Shown: positions 1 to 11,241 of the stretch, piece by piece
Numbering within the stretch: position 1 is the stretch's first letter
Layout: every line of letters begins with the position of its first letter
Source of the DNA: Trifolium pratense
Lineage: Eukaryota > Streptophyta > Magnoliopsida > Fabales > Fabaceae
Reading direction: 5' to 3'
NCBI RefSeq assembly: GCF_020283565.1
Contig: NC_060060.1
Coordinates: forward strand, 14,570,001-14,634,000
Length of the DNA: 64,000 bases
Translations under genes and position numbers: made by a program
The notes under the pieces: model-generated
Told to the model about the DNA's origin: nothing
Databases searched by the model: none
What the model saw: the letters and a program-made list of their open reading frames with translations, nothing else

Positions 1-2
1 GA

Positions 3-629
3 TCTCGCTTTGACATTTTACAGGAGAATAATGCTAGAATGGAGGAGGAAGATCATATCGTTCACACTGATGCCCGTACCAGCATCCCTCGTGTTACCCA
101 ATCTCATGGTGAAAAACACGTTGCTAGAAAAGAGGTGATACCCGTAATAAGAGCTAAGAGCGGAGGCCACATAGTTGACATCGCGGGAAATATGATACCT
201 TTTGAGTTTTCTAGTGGGCCCACTCCAACGGCACATGTTCAGAATCGAGAAGCCATCAAGAGAAGTTTCAATAGGGAAGCTAAAATAAATGAATACCAAA
301 TGGAGGGAGTTCTTAACCAGACTATTCTAAGTGGAAGTAAGGGAGGTGTTCCAGAAGGGGGTGTGAATAAGGTAGCTGAGGTGAAGAGTAGAGATAGTAG
401 CTTGGGGCATCCTACTAGAGGCCCTAAGCACTCCACAAGACCTCCAGATATAGTTAGTGGATCATTGATATCTAAACCTGTATTACAACGGGTAGATGTG
501 GATAGTGGCAATGATTGCAGCCTAGAGGGTGTAGGTCGCGTGACTAGCGATACTACTATGGAAATAGTGGACGAAACTCCTATTTCCAAACAAGGTGAAG
601 CTAGAGAGGATGATATGACACTTAATTAA
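3..629 (+). CDS. LINE ORF1 (gag-like), C-terminal part
   Basis: The frame is open from base 3 with no in-window start required; the ATG at 39 is internal. The first residues, SRFDIL, resemble a phrase common in plant LINE ORF1 proteins just after the CCHC knuckle region. The rest is a low-complexity, charged tail without recognised domains, ending at TAA 627-629. ORF2 begins only 10 bases later (ATG 639), the usual tight ORF1-ORF2 arrangement. ORF1 proteins bind the element RNA. Assignment rests mainly on position before ORF2. Confidence 0.7.
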   Translation, partial: SRFDILQENNARMEEEDHIVHTDARTSIPRVTQSHGEKHVARKEVIPVIRAKSGGHIVDIAGNMIPFEFSSGPTPTAHVQNREAIKRSFNREAKINEYQMEGVLNQTILSGSKGGVPEGGVNKVAEVKSRDSSLGHPTRGPKHSTRPPDIVSGSLISKPVLQRVDVDSGNDCSLEGVGRVTSDTTMEIVDETPISKQGEAREDDMTLN

Positions 630-638
630 TTGTTTACC

Positions 639-3600
639 ATGAATTGTTATCCTTTGAAGATTATGGTGTGGAATGTTCGTGGAGCGGCGAACACTAGCTT
701 TTATCGCAATTGCAAGCAATATTTGGATCAAGGTTGTCAGAACCGGACCGGACCGGCCGGTCGGACCGGTCGGACCGTGAACCGGGCTTACATACGGTTC
801 GGTTTAGCCAGAAAAACGGAAAGTAAACGAACCGGTAAAAAAACGTTCGGACCGGCGTCGAACCGGAACAAACCGGTGAACCGGCCAGTGCGGTTCAGCG
901 GTTCTGCAAAAAAAAAATTCCAGTTCGCCACTTAATCTCTGCTTCCACGGTTGAAGAAGAAGAAGAAAGTACATTACAAACCAACCTTCAAACTATTAGG
1001 AAGAACAAATGCTTTAAATAAGAAGATTAGAGAAATGGACCAGTTTGATTTAGTTGAAGAAGAAAAAGAATCACAGATTTAGAGTAAATAAAAGAACCAC
1101 AAATAAAATATAGAAGAAAAATAAGAGATGCAATAATAGTGATTAATTTGGTTGTATAGAGAGATGAAGCTTGAGCCATATGAAATGTATTGATCGAATA
1201 GATTGGGAGATGAAGCTTTAGCAATGAAGGTGGCGGCTGCTTGAGTTTTCATTAATCAAGAGCAACAATAGGGTTAACTTACAATATTTTGGGTTGGGCC
1301 TCCATATAAGAATAGAATAAAAACAAATAGTAAGTATAAGATCCACAAAGTAAAGCTTTCAATAAATAATTAATAATTTTTTTTCTGGCATAAATAATTA
1401 ATAATTGAACTTAGTTTATTATGTAATTTTTAATTTGGTTTGAAAATTTTATGTCTAATGTACTAAAGTTTTTTATTTTATATTGACTTTATGACATTTT
1501 ATCTTTTTAATGTGTGAAACTAAGGAATATTGAGTAATTATTTATATATTTTTATTCATATATTAATTAAAAATGTATATTTAATTAAAAACGGTCCGAC
1601 CCGATTGAACCACGGTCCGACCAATTGAACCTCGAACCAGTAAGCTCTCCGGTTCGATGACCGGTCCGGTTCTGACAACCTTGATTTGGATATTCATCAT
1701 CCAGAGGTTCTTGTTATAATGGAATTACGTACTCACCCTTTGAAGATCAAAAATTCAGTTGTGATGATGGGTTTTGATGGTTATATTTTTTCAGAGAATC
1801 GGGGGTTTTCTGGAGGAATTGTAATTGCCTGGAAGAAGAATGTTGTAGAAGTTTCCTCTATTCATATAGATTTTCAGTTTATTCATACTCGACTGGCGAT
1901 TCACGGAAAGCAAGAGTTCTTTTTTACAGCCATATATGCCAGTCCAATGGAAGATAATAGGCAGGAAATGTGGGACAATATTAAGCATATCTCTAATACT
2001 ATGCAAGATCCGTGGCTGTTAGCTGGGGATTTTAATGATATTACGTCTCAAGATGAAAAAAAAGGAGGTGCCCCAGTTAATTTACGGAAGTGCAGGGTGT
2101 TTAGGGAGAGAATTATTGATTGCAAGCTGCTTGATCTTGGTGTCATAGGATCAAAATTCACTTGGAGAGGTCCTATATTTGATAATGGAGCTCGTATTCT
2201 TGAACGTTTGGATCGTGCCTTGAGTAATGATAGCTGGCGTGTTCTTTTTCCCAATGCCATGGTTCGGACATTGCCAAGAATTGACTTCTCTGACCATCAC
2301 CCGTTACTAGTAAACTTGACTGACATGGTTAATGCTTATATTGAAAGACCCTTCAGATTTGAAAGTGCCTGGCAAACACATGAATCTTTTCAACAGGACC
2401 TTAGGTCATGGTGGAACCAAGGATCAAATTTAATTGAAAATTTGAGTCAGGTTGAGGATGATCTAAAGGAGTGGAAGGTAAACACTTTTGGGAGTGTGAG
2501 AAAGCGAAAGCGAGAATTACTGGCTAGACTTGGTGGTATTCAGCGCAGACGTGAAACTCGAACCATGAATCCTCATCTTGATTCGCTGGAGAAACTATTA
2601 CAAAACGATTTAGCAGAGGTGCTGAAGCAAGAAGAATTAATATGGCACCAGAGATCTCGGGCAAAGTGGCTTTATGATGGAGATAGAAACACTAAATTTT
2701 ATCATCTCAAGGCGGTGAATAGAAAGAGAAAAAATAAAATTATTATGCTTCGGAACAATGATGGTCAGTGGGTGGAGGATGATGTAGCTCTAAGGGAATT
2801 AGTTACAAAATATTATAAGGACTTATTCACAGAGACAAATGACAGAAATATTACTTTTAGTATGAAATATGGTTTCAAGCCTCTGGAGGCAGAAGTAGCG
2901 TCAAATCTTGATCGGGAGGTTGGCAATGATGAGATTAAAGAAGCATTGTTTGATATGGGAGCGTGGAAAGCACCAGGCCCTGATGGTTATCCTGCAGGTT
3001 TTTATCAAAAGAATTGGAGTATCGTAGATACCAAATTGAATGAGTTTGTTCGACAAGTTTGGCAACAGCCTGATAGTATTTCAAATATTAACAACACGGA
3101 CATTTGTCTCATTCCTAAGGTTGACAAACCTGAATTTGTAAGCCAATTTCGGCCAATATCTCTATGCAATGTAAGTTATAAGGTATTAACCAAGGTAATT
3201 GTCAATAGACTCAAGCCGTTGATCCCAAATATTATTTCCCCTTATCAAACAGGCTTCATCCCCACAAGAAGTATCCATGAGAACATAGTTGTAGCACAAG
3301 AAATGGTCCATAGTATGAATAAGATAAGAGGGCGCAATGGATATGTTGCTGTCAAAGTGGATTTGGCAAAAGCATATGATAGGCTTCGATGGTCATTCAT
3401 TTCAGCAGTTTTAAAAGAGGTGAATATACCAGCAGGTTTGAGAAGGATTATAATGCAGTGCATCACGAGCGTGAAGACAAACGTCATGTGGCATGGGAGT
3501 CGCTCTACCTTTTTTCAACCAGGTAAAGGAATTCGCCAAGGGGATCCTATGTCTCCTTATATTTTTGTTCTCTGCATGGATAAGCTTTCGCATCTCATTG

Positions 3601-5732
3601 CTGAAGCAGTTGATGGGGGGAATTGGCAGCCTATTAAAGCCGGTAGGTCTGGGCCGCTTATTTCTCATCTCATGTTTGCGGATGATTTACTGCTATTTGG
3701 TAAGGCTACGGAGCTGAATATGAGGACCATCACAAATACTTTGGAGAAATTTTGTGAGTTATCGGGGCAAATTGTAAGCATAGAAAAGACTTCAATCTTT
3801 TTTTCTAAGAATGTTCCTCAAGACTTGCGTAATATGTTACTTCATCAATCAGGCTTCAGAGAAGCTAATTCTCTTGGTAAGTATCTGGGAATCCCACTAG
3901 TTGGTAGAGCCCCTCGTCACAGCGATTTTGAGTATCTAGTAGACAAAGTTCGGAGGAAACTCTCCGGTTGGAAGGTGACTAACCTTTCCTTTGCCGGGAG
4001 AGTGACTCTTGCAAAGTCTGTTATCCAAGCAGTGCCGATATATTCCATGATGACAACTACTATTCCCAAGCGAGTTTTAATGGACATTCATCGTATCCAG
4101 AGAAATTTCATATGGGGTCATGATACGGGTCAAAGGAAAATGCACATGATCAGTTGGGGAACTTTATTGTTACCTAAAGAGTGCGGAGGATTATCTATCA
4201 GACATTTACCTACAATGAACACTGCATGTTTTATGAAATTGGGGTGGAATATGAGAGAAAGTAATGGCAGCTTGTGGTGTAATGTGCTGCAAGGAAAGTA
4301 TGGCAGAGATAAGGATCTTCATGGTAATTTTGTTGTCAAGCCTACTGATTCTTTTCTGTGGAAAGGAATAGTAAAAGTGTGGGGGAATATTAGTCAATAT
4401 GAGGAATGGTCTGTCGGGAATGGTACATCAGTACTAGCTTGGACAGATAAGTGGCTGGGAGATAACATTGTTCTAGGACAAAATATGGAGATTATTCCTG
4501 AGAATGTTGATAATTGGAAAGTAGCAGACATGGTCAATGAGTTGGGTGAGTCGAAACTAGATGTGTTGACAATTTTATTACCTATAGCTTTGATTAATAG
4601 AATTAAAGCATTGCCTCCCCCGCAGAATACTGATGGAAATGATGAGAGAATTTGGCCGGGAGACCGTTTGGGACGTTTCACTATAGCCAGTGCGTATAAT
4701 CTATTGCGTGGCCATCGTGAATTAGAGGTGGATAATATGTGGAATAATATTTGGAAGATGGAGGTTCCGGAGAGAATTCGGTACTTTATTTGGCGACTGC
4801 GTTATGGCCGATTACCGACAAATAAAGCTTGTCATCGATGGGGTCATGGTGCACCGTATTGTGGACATTGTGTTGGTGTTGAAGAAAGTATTATTCATGT
4901 CTTGCGAGATTGTCCGTTGGCTCATCACATATGGAATCATTTACTGCCAATGCAGAAAAGGCTTGCTTTCTTCACATGTCATTATCACAGTTGGTTCCAT
5001 AATAATATGTTTAATCATGAGAAGATGGAAGGAGGCAATGAATGGCGTGTGGTATGGGCTGTGACATGTTATCATCTATGGTTATGGAGGAATAAGGAAA
5101 CATTTGACTCTGAATTTGTGAGACCGAGGCATGCTTCACAATTTATCCAACAATATGTTGAAAATTACATTAGTGCAAAAAATAGTTTCTCTTTCATTAT
5201 GGATAAATCAAGAATAACTATCAATGTCAGATGGGAAGCTCCAAGCAATGGTTGGATAAGTTTAAACACGGATGGTGCTGTGCAACATGGAGTAGCCGGA
5301 TGTGGCGGTGTCTTGCGTGATCAACATGGAAATTGGATTACAGGATTTTCCAAATATATAGGTACCACGTCTGCCTTTAATGCTGAACTATGGGGAGTAT
5401 ATAGTGGGTTATGTCTTGCAAGAAGGAGAGGCCTCAACTATATAGAGCTCCAAATGGATTCCTTGACAGTGGTAAGGAATCTTTGGGGTGATAGACTTGG
5501 CAGTAGTGAAGGAAGGAGTTTAGTTCGACGTATACGAAGTTTACTTCAAGAGGGGTGGGATGTTAGAATCCGACATGTATATCGAGAGGCAAATAGAGTT
5601 GCCGATGCCTTAGCATCTATGGGATGCGAGCAAGTTGCGTTTACTTTGTTTGATGAACCTCCCTTAGGGGTGAACCTATTGTGTTCTTCTGATTTTTCGG
5701 GAGTTTCTACTCCCCGCATTATTTTCGTGTAA
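639..5732 (+). pseudogene. LINE ORF2 polyprotein (endonuclease-RT-RNase H) broken by a transposon
   Basis: The first 30 codons (639-728) and the remaining 1346 codons (1692-5732) are in one frame once the insertion and one copy of its 8-bp duplication are discounted, giving about 1376 residues, a full-length size. The APE-type endonuclease shows MVWNVRG, LAGDFND and SDHHPLL. The reverse transcriptase shows the catalytic FADD box near 3675. A zf-RVT zinc knuckle lies around 4735-4960. An RNase H domain near 5255-5640 keeps its acidic residues (NTDGA, NAELWG, MDSLT, NRVADALA). The protein would nick target DNA and copy the element RNA into it. As it stands the insertion adds stops after residue 30, so the copy cannot make ORF2 protein unless the insert leaves cleanly. 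Confidence 0.93.
729..1683. mobile_element. Non-autonomous hAT-type DNA transposon (955 bp) inside LINE ORF2
   Basis: The ends are perfect 23-bp terminal inverted repeats (729-751 and 1661-1683; each begins CAAGGTTGTCAGAACC). They are flanked by an exact 8-bp target duplication, ATTTGGAT, at 721-728 and 1684-1691. An 8-bp duplication is the hAT signature. The subterminal regions are rich in CCGGTCCG-like motifs on both sides, while the centre is AT-rich. I see no transposase, so it must rely on an autonomous relative. Confidence 0.93.
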
Positions 5733-5777
5733 TTCTTTTTGGGCATAGCCCCTTTTCAATGCAAAAAAAAAAAAAAA

Positions 5778-6016
5778 TTCTCATCTTTAAATTTTCAAAA
5801 ATAACTTCAATAGACTTAAAATTTAAATAATTCAATTTAATTTTCTGGGCCAAATAAACAAAATACCCAAACGAAAATGGGTTTTAAGGTATCAAAATGA
5901 AAGCCCAAGCCCAAACACATTAATATTCATCGAAATCTCACATAACAAAATGTCTCACACTTAGCAGTAGCAACCCCGCAAAAACCCTAGCTAGTGTTTC
6001 ACCTTCCTCCGCCGCA
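5778..6016 (+). promoter_or_regulatory. RPL4 promoter and 5' leader with site II elements and a telo-box
   Basis: The 239 bp between the LINE A-tail and the RPL4 start codon hold TGGGCC (5846-5851), two adjacent AGCCCA copies (5902-5913; TGGGCT on the other strand) and AAACCCTAG (5982-5990). Site II motifs upstream of a telo-box near the start of transcription are the known pairing in plant ribosomal protein and growth-related promoters. A second AAACCCTAG (6057-6065) lies in the coding region. The transcription start is probably near the telo-box; I see no clear TATA box. Confidence 0.75.
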
Positions 6017-8608
6017 ATGGCCGCCACCGCCGCAGCACGTCCCCTTGTCACTATCCAAACCCTAGAAGGTGACATGGCCACCGATTCACCATCAACCCTC
6101 CCCATTCCCGATGTCATGCGAGCTTCAATTCGTCCCGATATCGTCAACTTCGTCCATTCCAACATCTCCAAAAATTCCCGTCAACCCTACGCCGTCAGCC
6201 GTCGCGCCGGTTATCAAACCTCCGCCGAATCATGGGGAACTGGTCGTGCTGTTTCCCGTATCCCTCGTGTTCCTGGTGGCGGAACCCACCGTGCCGGACA
6301 AGCTGCATTCGGAAACATGTGTCGCGGTGGTGGAATGTTCGCTCCGACTAGGATCTGGCGAAAATGGCACCGGAAAATTAACGTGAACCAGAAACGTTAC
6401 GCTGTTGTTTCCGCCATTGCTGCTTCCGCGGTACCTTCCCTTGTTCTTGCTCGTGGTCATCGGGTCGAGAATGTTCCTGAGTTTCCTCTCGTTGTTGGTG
6501 ATTCTGCTGAAGGAGTTGAGAAAACTAAAGAAGCTATCAAAGTTTTGAAGACGATCGGAGCTTTTCCGGATGCTGAGAAAGCGAAAGATAGCCATGGAAT
6601 TCGTCCTGGGAAGGGGAAAATGCGTAACCGGAGATACATTTCGCGAAAGGGACCGCTTATTGTTTATGGTACCGAAGGTGCGAAAGCTGTGAAGGCTTTC
6701 AGGAACATTCCTGGTGTGGAGATTACTAATGTGGAGAGATTGAATTTATTGAAACTTGCACCTGGTGGACATTTGGGTAGGTTTGTGGTTTGGACGAAAT
6801 CGGCATTTGAGAAATTGGATTCGATTTATGGGTCATTTGAGAAAGCTTCTGAGAAGAAGAAGGGTTATGTTCTTCCTAGGGCTAAGATGGTGAACTCTGA
6901 TTTGACTAGGATTATTAATTCTGATGAAGTTCAATCTGTTGTGAGGCCGATTAAGAAGGATGTTAAGCGTCCATCGCTTAAGAAGAATCCTCTTAAGAAT
7001 CTTAATGTTATGCTTCGGCTTAATCCTTATGCTAAGACTGCTAAGAGAATGGCTTTACTTGCTGAGGCTGAGCGGGTTAAAGCTAAGAAGGAGAAGCTTG
7101 AAAAGAAGAGGAAGACTGTTTCCAAGGTGATGTTGATATATATTATGCTCAATTTCGGCAATTTTGTTTTGTTTTTATATCAATGTTTTAGGTTTATAAT
7201 CTTCTGTTTATATTAGTTAATATGCTTGCTTGCATAGCTTATGTTATGATTGTTTCGTGTATATATATTTATGTATATATGCTTTGATTATTTTTATGCT
7301 GGTTTGGTATTGTTCCTAGGATTGTGCTATAGGAGAAAGCATGTGGTAGTTGTATTTTGATTTCAATCGTGATTTTCTATTTGTGGTGACTAGTTACTAT
7401 ATAGTTTTAGGGCCTGTTTGGATTGGCTTATTTTTGAGCTTATGAAAAATAGCATATGCAAATAGATAAGCTTTTATGTTAATTCATAAGTTCTCACTAA
7501 CAAAATTTGTATCTCCGTAGCTAGTTTTTTCATCAACTACCATGACAAGCTTAAGAATAATACATGAAAGCTTATTTATTTGCATAAGTTGTTTTGCATA
7601 AGCTAAAAAATAAAATCCAAATGGACTCCTAGTGCTTTACATAGGTAGTGTGCATAGTTGCATAGTATAAGAACTTAAGAGTGTTTTTTATTTTAATTCT
7701 GTCATGAATGTATGATGGGGATCTCAATGGCATGAAGGGAATCAAACTTAATTATTTAGTATAAGCCTTGTTTTACTTTCAAAGTTCATTGTAATAATTC
7801 ATTGTTTGATTTGACGATTAATGATTAGTAATTAGATCCGGTTGAATTCTAAGTAAAGGTATATTTATTCTTATACATATTTTTTTCAAGCGCAATAAAG
7901 TAAAGTACCTTCACTTACACCTGACGTAAACTTACTAAAGCTGATTAAAACCATTACAATCTCAAATTTAAGCAAACCTACAATTATTACAACCATATTA
8001 AAATAAAATACGGTTCATTGTAAATTATTAAAAATTTAAAACTTGGATTCTTTTCATGCTCTTGTGGTCCTCATCAGCATAAATACTTGCCCGAGTGATC
8101 AATGTGTGCTTGTTGATACTAGTGGGCTTCTAGCATATTCCACTCTGTTTTTCGACTGAGGCGTATCTTCATCCTAGTTTACCATATTATTATTTTTTTA
8201 CAATTGGTATAAGCATACCCTTAATATTTATCATGCAAGAAAGTATATGTTAGCTCTACATGGATTTGATGTTGGTGTTCGCCTTGGTTTATGCTTGATT
8301 TTATGTATAGTTTAGAGCTTGAACCGTGGATATGGGTCAATGTACAAGCAGTTATATGTGGACGAATGGATGGCTTTTAGTATTGCTCACCCAAGGATGG
8401 ACTATTTAGTTTTTGTTAGCCGACAATCTTAATACTGTTTATTTATTGTCTGAAACTAACATTACTTTCCATTGTGTTTCTTTTACTCTTTCAGGAGGAA
8501 GCTTCTGCCATCAAGGCTGCAGGGAAAGCTTGGTACAACACCATGGTCTCAGACTCTGATTATACTGAATTTGACAACTTCTCTAAGTGGTTGGGTGTTT
8601 CACAGTGA
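6017..8608 (+). CDS. RPL4: 60S ribosomal protein L4 (uL4)
   Basis: There are two exons, 6017-7126 and 8495-8608, giving 406 residues, the normal plant length. The junction [21 protein letters not shown] keeps phase 0 with GT-AG borders. The globular uL4 core carries family phrases such as [22 protein letters not shown] and the internal loop that reaches into the exit tunnel. The C-terminal extension is Lys-rich ([30 protein letters not shown]). The protein binds 28S rRNA in the large cytosolic subunit. The start is the first ATG, in a good context after a short leader. The 1368-bp intron holds a Tourist-like MITE. Identification is secure. Confidence 0.97.
7410..7629. mobile_element. Tourist-like (PIF/Harbinger) MITE in the RPL4 intron
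   Basis: The left end GGGCCTGTTTGGAT and the right end ATCCAAATGGACTCC are imperfect inverted repeats, with TTA (7407-7409) on the left side. The right flank no longer gives a clean TTA. It is the same family as the better-preserved copy at 26383-26607. Confidence 0.6.
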
Positions 8609-8876
8609 AGTCTATTTATATGATCGTGACAGTTTTTTATTTTGTTTGGTATTTTATCGAACTAGATATTTTTGGTTTTTTATTGTTTGGCAGATTAAGA
8701 TTATTACACAATATGCAGACAGCATGGAAATTTTGTTCTTGTTTTAATGCAAACTGTTTGTTGCAGCTGAATAAATTAGCTTTTCTACTATTGATTTTAT
8801 AATCTGTTATATTGCGTGTTTTAATAATCTGTTTTATGCTGCCCTGACATTTTCTTTAATATGGATTTCATTTAAT

Positions 8877-9069
8877 AGAAAAAAATGGCAGATGTCCCGT
8901 GAGTTTAGCTTAGCTGGCAGGGACATTGCATTATATATGCAAGGGGGCTGAGGTTCGAACCCCGGTCATCGAACCCCGGTCATCCCACTTATCCAGCTTA
9001 AGGGTGGAATTAGCCACTAGGCTACTTGACCAAAAAAAAAAAGAAAAAAAAAAGAAAAAAATGGCAGAT
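8877..9069 (+). mobile_element. tRNA-derived SINE with perfect 17-bp target-site duplication
   Basis: The body starts at 8894 (GTCCCGTGAG). It carries a consensus pol III box A, TAGCTTAGCTGG (8906-8917), and box B, GGTTCGAACCC (8952-8962), and ends in a mixed A/G tail. Exact duplications AGAAAAAAATGGCAGAT stand at 8877-8893 and 9053-9069. A 14-bp internal tandem duplication (8957-8970, 8971-8984) follows box B. It is the same family as the minus-strand copy at 35.3 kb. It lies about 290 bp past the RPL4 stop and so may be in its 3' flank. Confidence 0.92.
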
Positions 9070-9944
9070 ATGTATTCAGCTGTAATTTGGCCACTAATGA
9101 CATTGATCACTTTAATACCACTTTAGAGAAATGAGTTATGTATCGTGGAATAATGTGGGTGGTGATGTTTGGTTTTTTGTATGTTGAGCAATAAATACAT
9201 TTTTGTGATGTTTTGTCTTGATCATTGTTTCAAAAAATTGACTGTGTTCGTGGAACTGATGTAAAGGCATTTTCAAGGTTTAACTTCTTTAAGCTGTTTG
9301 GATGATTTCAAATTAGATGGAATGGAATGGACTGAAGTTTTCATTCCATTGTTTAAGTATTTTTTTGATAGAATAGATCAAAAATTTCATTCCATTGTTT
9401 GAAAGCAATAAAAACATATAAGTGTTACAATATCATTGTTTTCCTTCTTTTTTTTTTTACCAGATGCATTATTATTTTTTAATACTACTGCGTAATTGAT
9501 ACTACTAATTTACATTGAATTGAAATATAAAAAGTTCATATTGAATACACAGGAAACAAGAGACAATTTAGTAATAATTTTTGTTTTTTTGTTTCTTTTT
9601 ACAAGAAACTGTTGATTTTTTACATTCATTAAATAACTATTAAATAACTAATGTAATCTAAAAAGTGAGTTTTTTTTTTATAAAAAGTGCCGAAGGCAGT
9701 AATATTCTTACACAAAATAGACCACATTAATTACACCAGCAATTTTTTTGGTATAATACTGAGCCAGAGGCCCTAAGAGAAAACTAAGAGCTAAATGCAC
9801 ATTCTTTAAGTATGCAAGCTAATACTCCCTCCGTCCCTATTGATTTGACAAAACATGGGTTTTAAGAAAGTTGGTTTTAGTATTGAATTGGTTGAAAAAT
9901 TATATTGATTTTCCATATTTATCCTTAATAATGGCTTTCTTATA
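9070..9944. other. Intergenic, AT-rich, no gene seen
   Basis: No coding signal was found. Around 9310-9410 a stretch with repeated TTTCATTCCATTG motifs in inverted arrangement looks like a small decayed MITE. From 9832 a CTCCCTCCGTCCC motif resembles one end of a Stowaway/Mariner-type MITE whose partner end I cannot place. Confidence 0.4.
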
Positions 9945-10190
9945 CTCCCTCTTTCTTAAAATATAAGAACTATTTTGACTAAATCGTACTATTCATTTAT
10001 CTTGTTTTGACCATATTTTTTTAATAATATATAGATATCAATATTTAGCATATAAGACCTTGTTTGATTTGTTTTGATGAGTATTTTCAAAATATCAAGT
10101 TTTTATAAATTTTACTAATAGAGAATTAAAATTGTGCGTTGGAATACATGAATTAGTCAAACTAGCTCTTATATTTTGGGACACAGGGAG
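9945..10190. mobile_element. Stowaway-like (Tc1/mariner) MITE
   Basis: The termini CTCCCTCTTTCTTAAAATAT and, from the other strand, CTCCCTGTGTCCCAAAATAT are inverted repeats continuing inward for nearly 40 bp with few mismatches. The element is bounded by TA on both sides (9943-9944, 10191-10192). That is the expected TA target duplication of Stowaway elements. It has no coding capacity. Confidence 0.8.
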
Positions 10191-10851
10191 TAATTAACAG
10201 AGTACTCCCTCCGCCACAAATTATAAGAGAAAAAACACAGATCACACTTATTAAGAAAAAGTAAAACATGATAATTTGAAATATGTTTTTGTGTGTTTTC
10301 TTTGGAATAATATGCATGGGAAGATGTAAAAACAATTTTTATTGGTTATTGTTTATTGAAAAAAGGGAGAGAGAGAAAATTAAATGCAATTTGCATTTAA
10401 TTTTATGAGTTTAAGAAAAAAAACATTCTTGAAAAGGGAGTTTTTTCAATGGATGATGCTATATATAGCGAAAAAATTCATCACGAACAGTTCACGAATT
10501 AACTATAGCCATTAGATATGGTGTTTGACTGAATACATGGGGTAGATGAGATTAAAAGGGTCCCACTACATATATATTTGTGTTTGTGGTGATGCATTTC
10601 GTGATCACACTTTCGCTGTAACAATCATTATGCTTTTTCAATACTAATAAAGCTATTGGCATCTAATCTAGGGCTTACACCAACAAATATATTGTTGATC
10701 GACTTCAATGAATGTCCGAAATATCATAGAATAGCAGCATTCCTAGGAAATCAATTCTTCCCCGCTGAAAGATGATGTACAAAACGTCTGAATTGAGTTG
10801 TCTTGTTGGATGGGTGAGCTCTATGAAATAACCATAGTCCATATGCAATGA
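10191..10851. other. Intergenic; second CTCCCTCCG-type repeat end, otherwise nothing
   Basis: CTCCCTCCGCCACAAATTAT at 10205 looks like another Stowaway-type terminus, with a possible partner (AAGGGAGT) near 10440. The rest is AT-rich, without a gene or RNA that I can support. Confidence 0.35.
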
Positions 10852-11088
10852 TGTTTATTTTCTTTTAACTATCACGGTGTTGGTACATGTGGATTCAGAG
10901 AGTTTCGTTATATGGTTTATCTTGCCAGACTCAAACCATTACTTCTGCAACAAAATGTTGCCTGTGAAGATGAGAGTATTCCAAATATTCATACAGGAGA
11001 TGTAGTTGGAAAGTTGGATGCTGATTGTGCTATCCCTCAAGAAAAAACAAATGCAGAGATTAATGCGGATGAAGATGATGATGAATAA
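10852..11088 (+). other. Unrecognised open segment, possible gene fragment
   Basis: A frame open from 10852 to TAA 11086-11088 encodes about 78 residues, including YHGVGTCGFREFRYMVYLAR and a tail ending in NAEINADEDDDE. Composition is protein-like, unlike the surrounding AT-rich DNA, and the acidic end looks like a real C-terminus. I see no start codon at its beginning and do not recognise the family. It may be a last exon or a captured gene piece. A 112-bp repeat shared with RUS1 intron 1 starts 41 bp downstream. Confidence 0.3.
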
Positions 11089-11129
11089 TTGACATGTGAT
11101 TATATGGTCATATCCCAATTTTAAATACA

Positions 11130-11241
11130 ATATATTTCTAATAGTGAATATGTGAAGTAAGAGTACATTTTGTTTCCTCTATTTTGAAAATTTAGCCATT
11201 TAACATTGAATTAAAATTTAAAAGCTGATTTCGTCTTCACA
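11130..11241. repeat. 112-bp repeat shared with RUS1 intron 1 (copy A)
   Basis: This matches 21838-21948 with about five differences, in the same orientation. The similarity stops abruptly at both ends. In RUS1 the repeat ends at the exon 2 splice acceptor. Here the sequence after TCTTCACA continues into unrelated AT-rich DNA. Confidence 0.85.

Larger units (their letters stand above)
1..5777 (+). mobile_element. LINE (L1-like non-LTR retrotransposon), 5' end outside window, split by a hAT element
   Basis: The element carries an ORF1 tail, a complete ORF2 with endonuclease, reverse transcriptase, zinc-knuckle and RNase H domains, and a 3' end closing in a run of about 15 A (5763-5777). Just before the A-run is a small inverted repeat, GGGCATAGCCC, also seen in another LINE copy here (18.1 kb). 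A 955-bp DNA transposon (729-1683) interrupts ORF2 near its start. Apart from that insertion ORF2 has no stop or frameshift, so the copy looks young. Its 5' UTR and left target-site duplication lie outside the window. It ends 240 bp before the RPL4 start codon, in the same orientation. Confidence 0.93.

Noticed and set aside
6230..6595. 121-codon minus-strand frame opposite RPL4
   Set aside because: It is a complement shadow of a highly conserved coding exon.
8957..8967. tRNA-like box B (GGTTCGAACCCC) as a possible tRNA gene
   Set aside because: The flanks form no cloverleaf; the poly(A)-like tail and target-site duplications identify a SINE instead.
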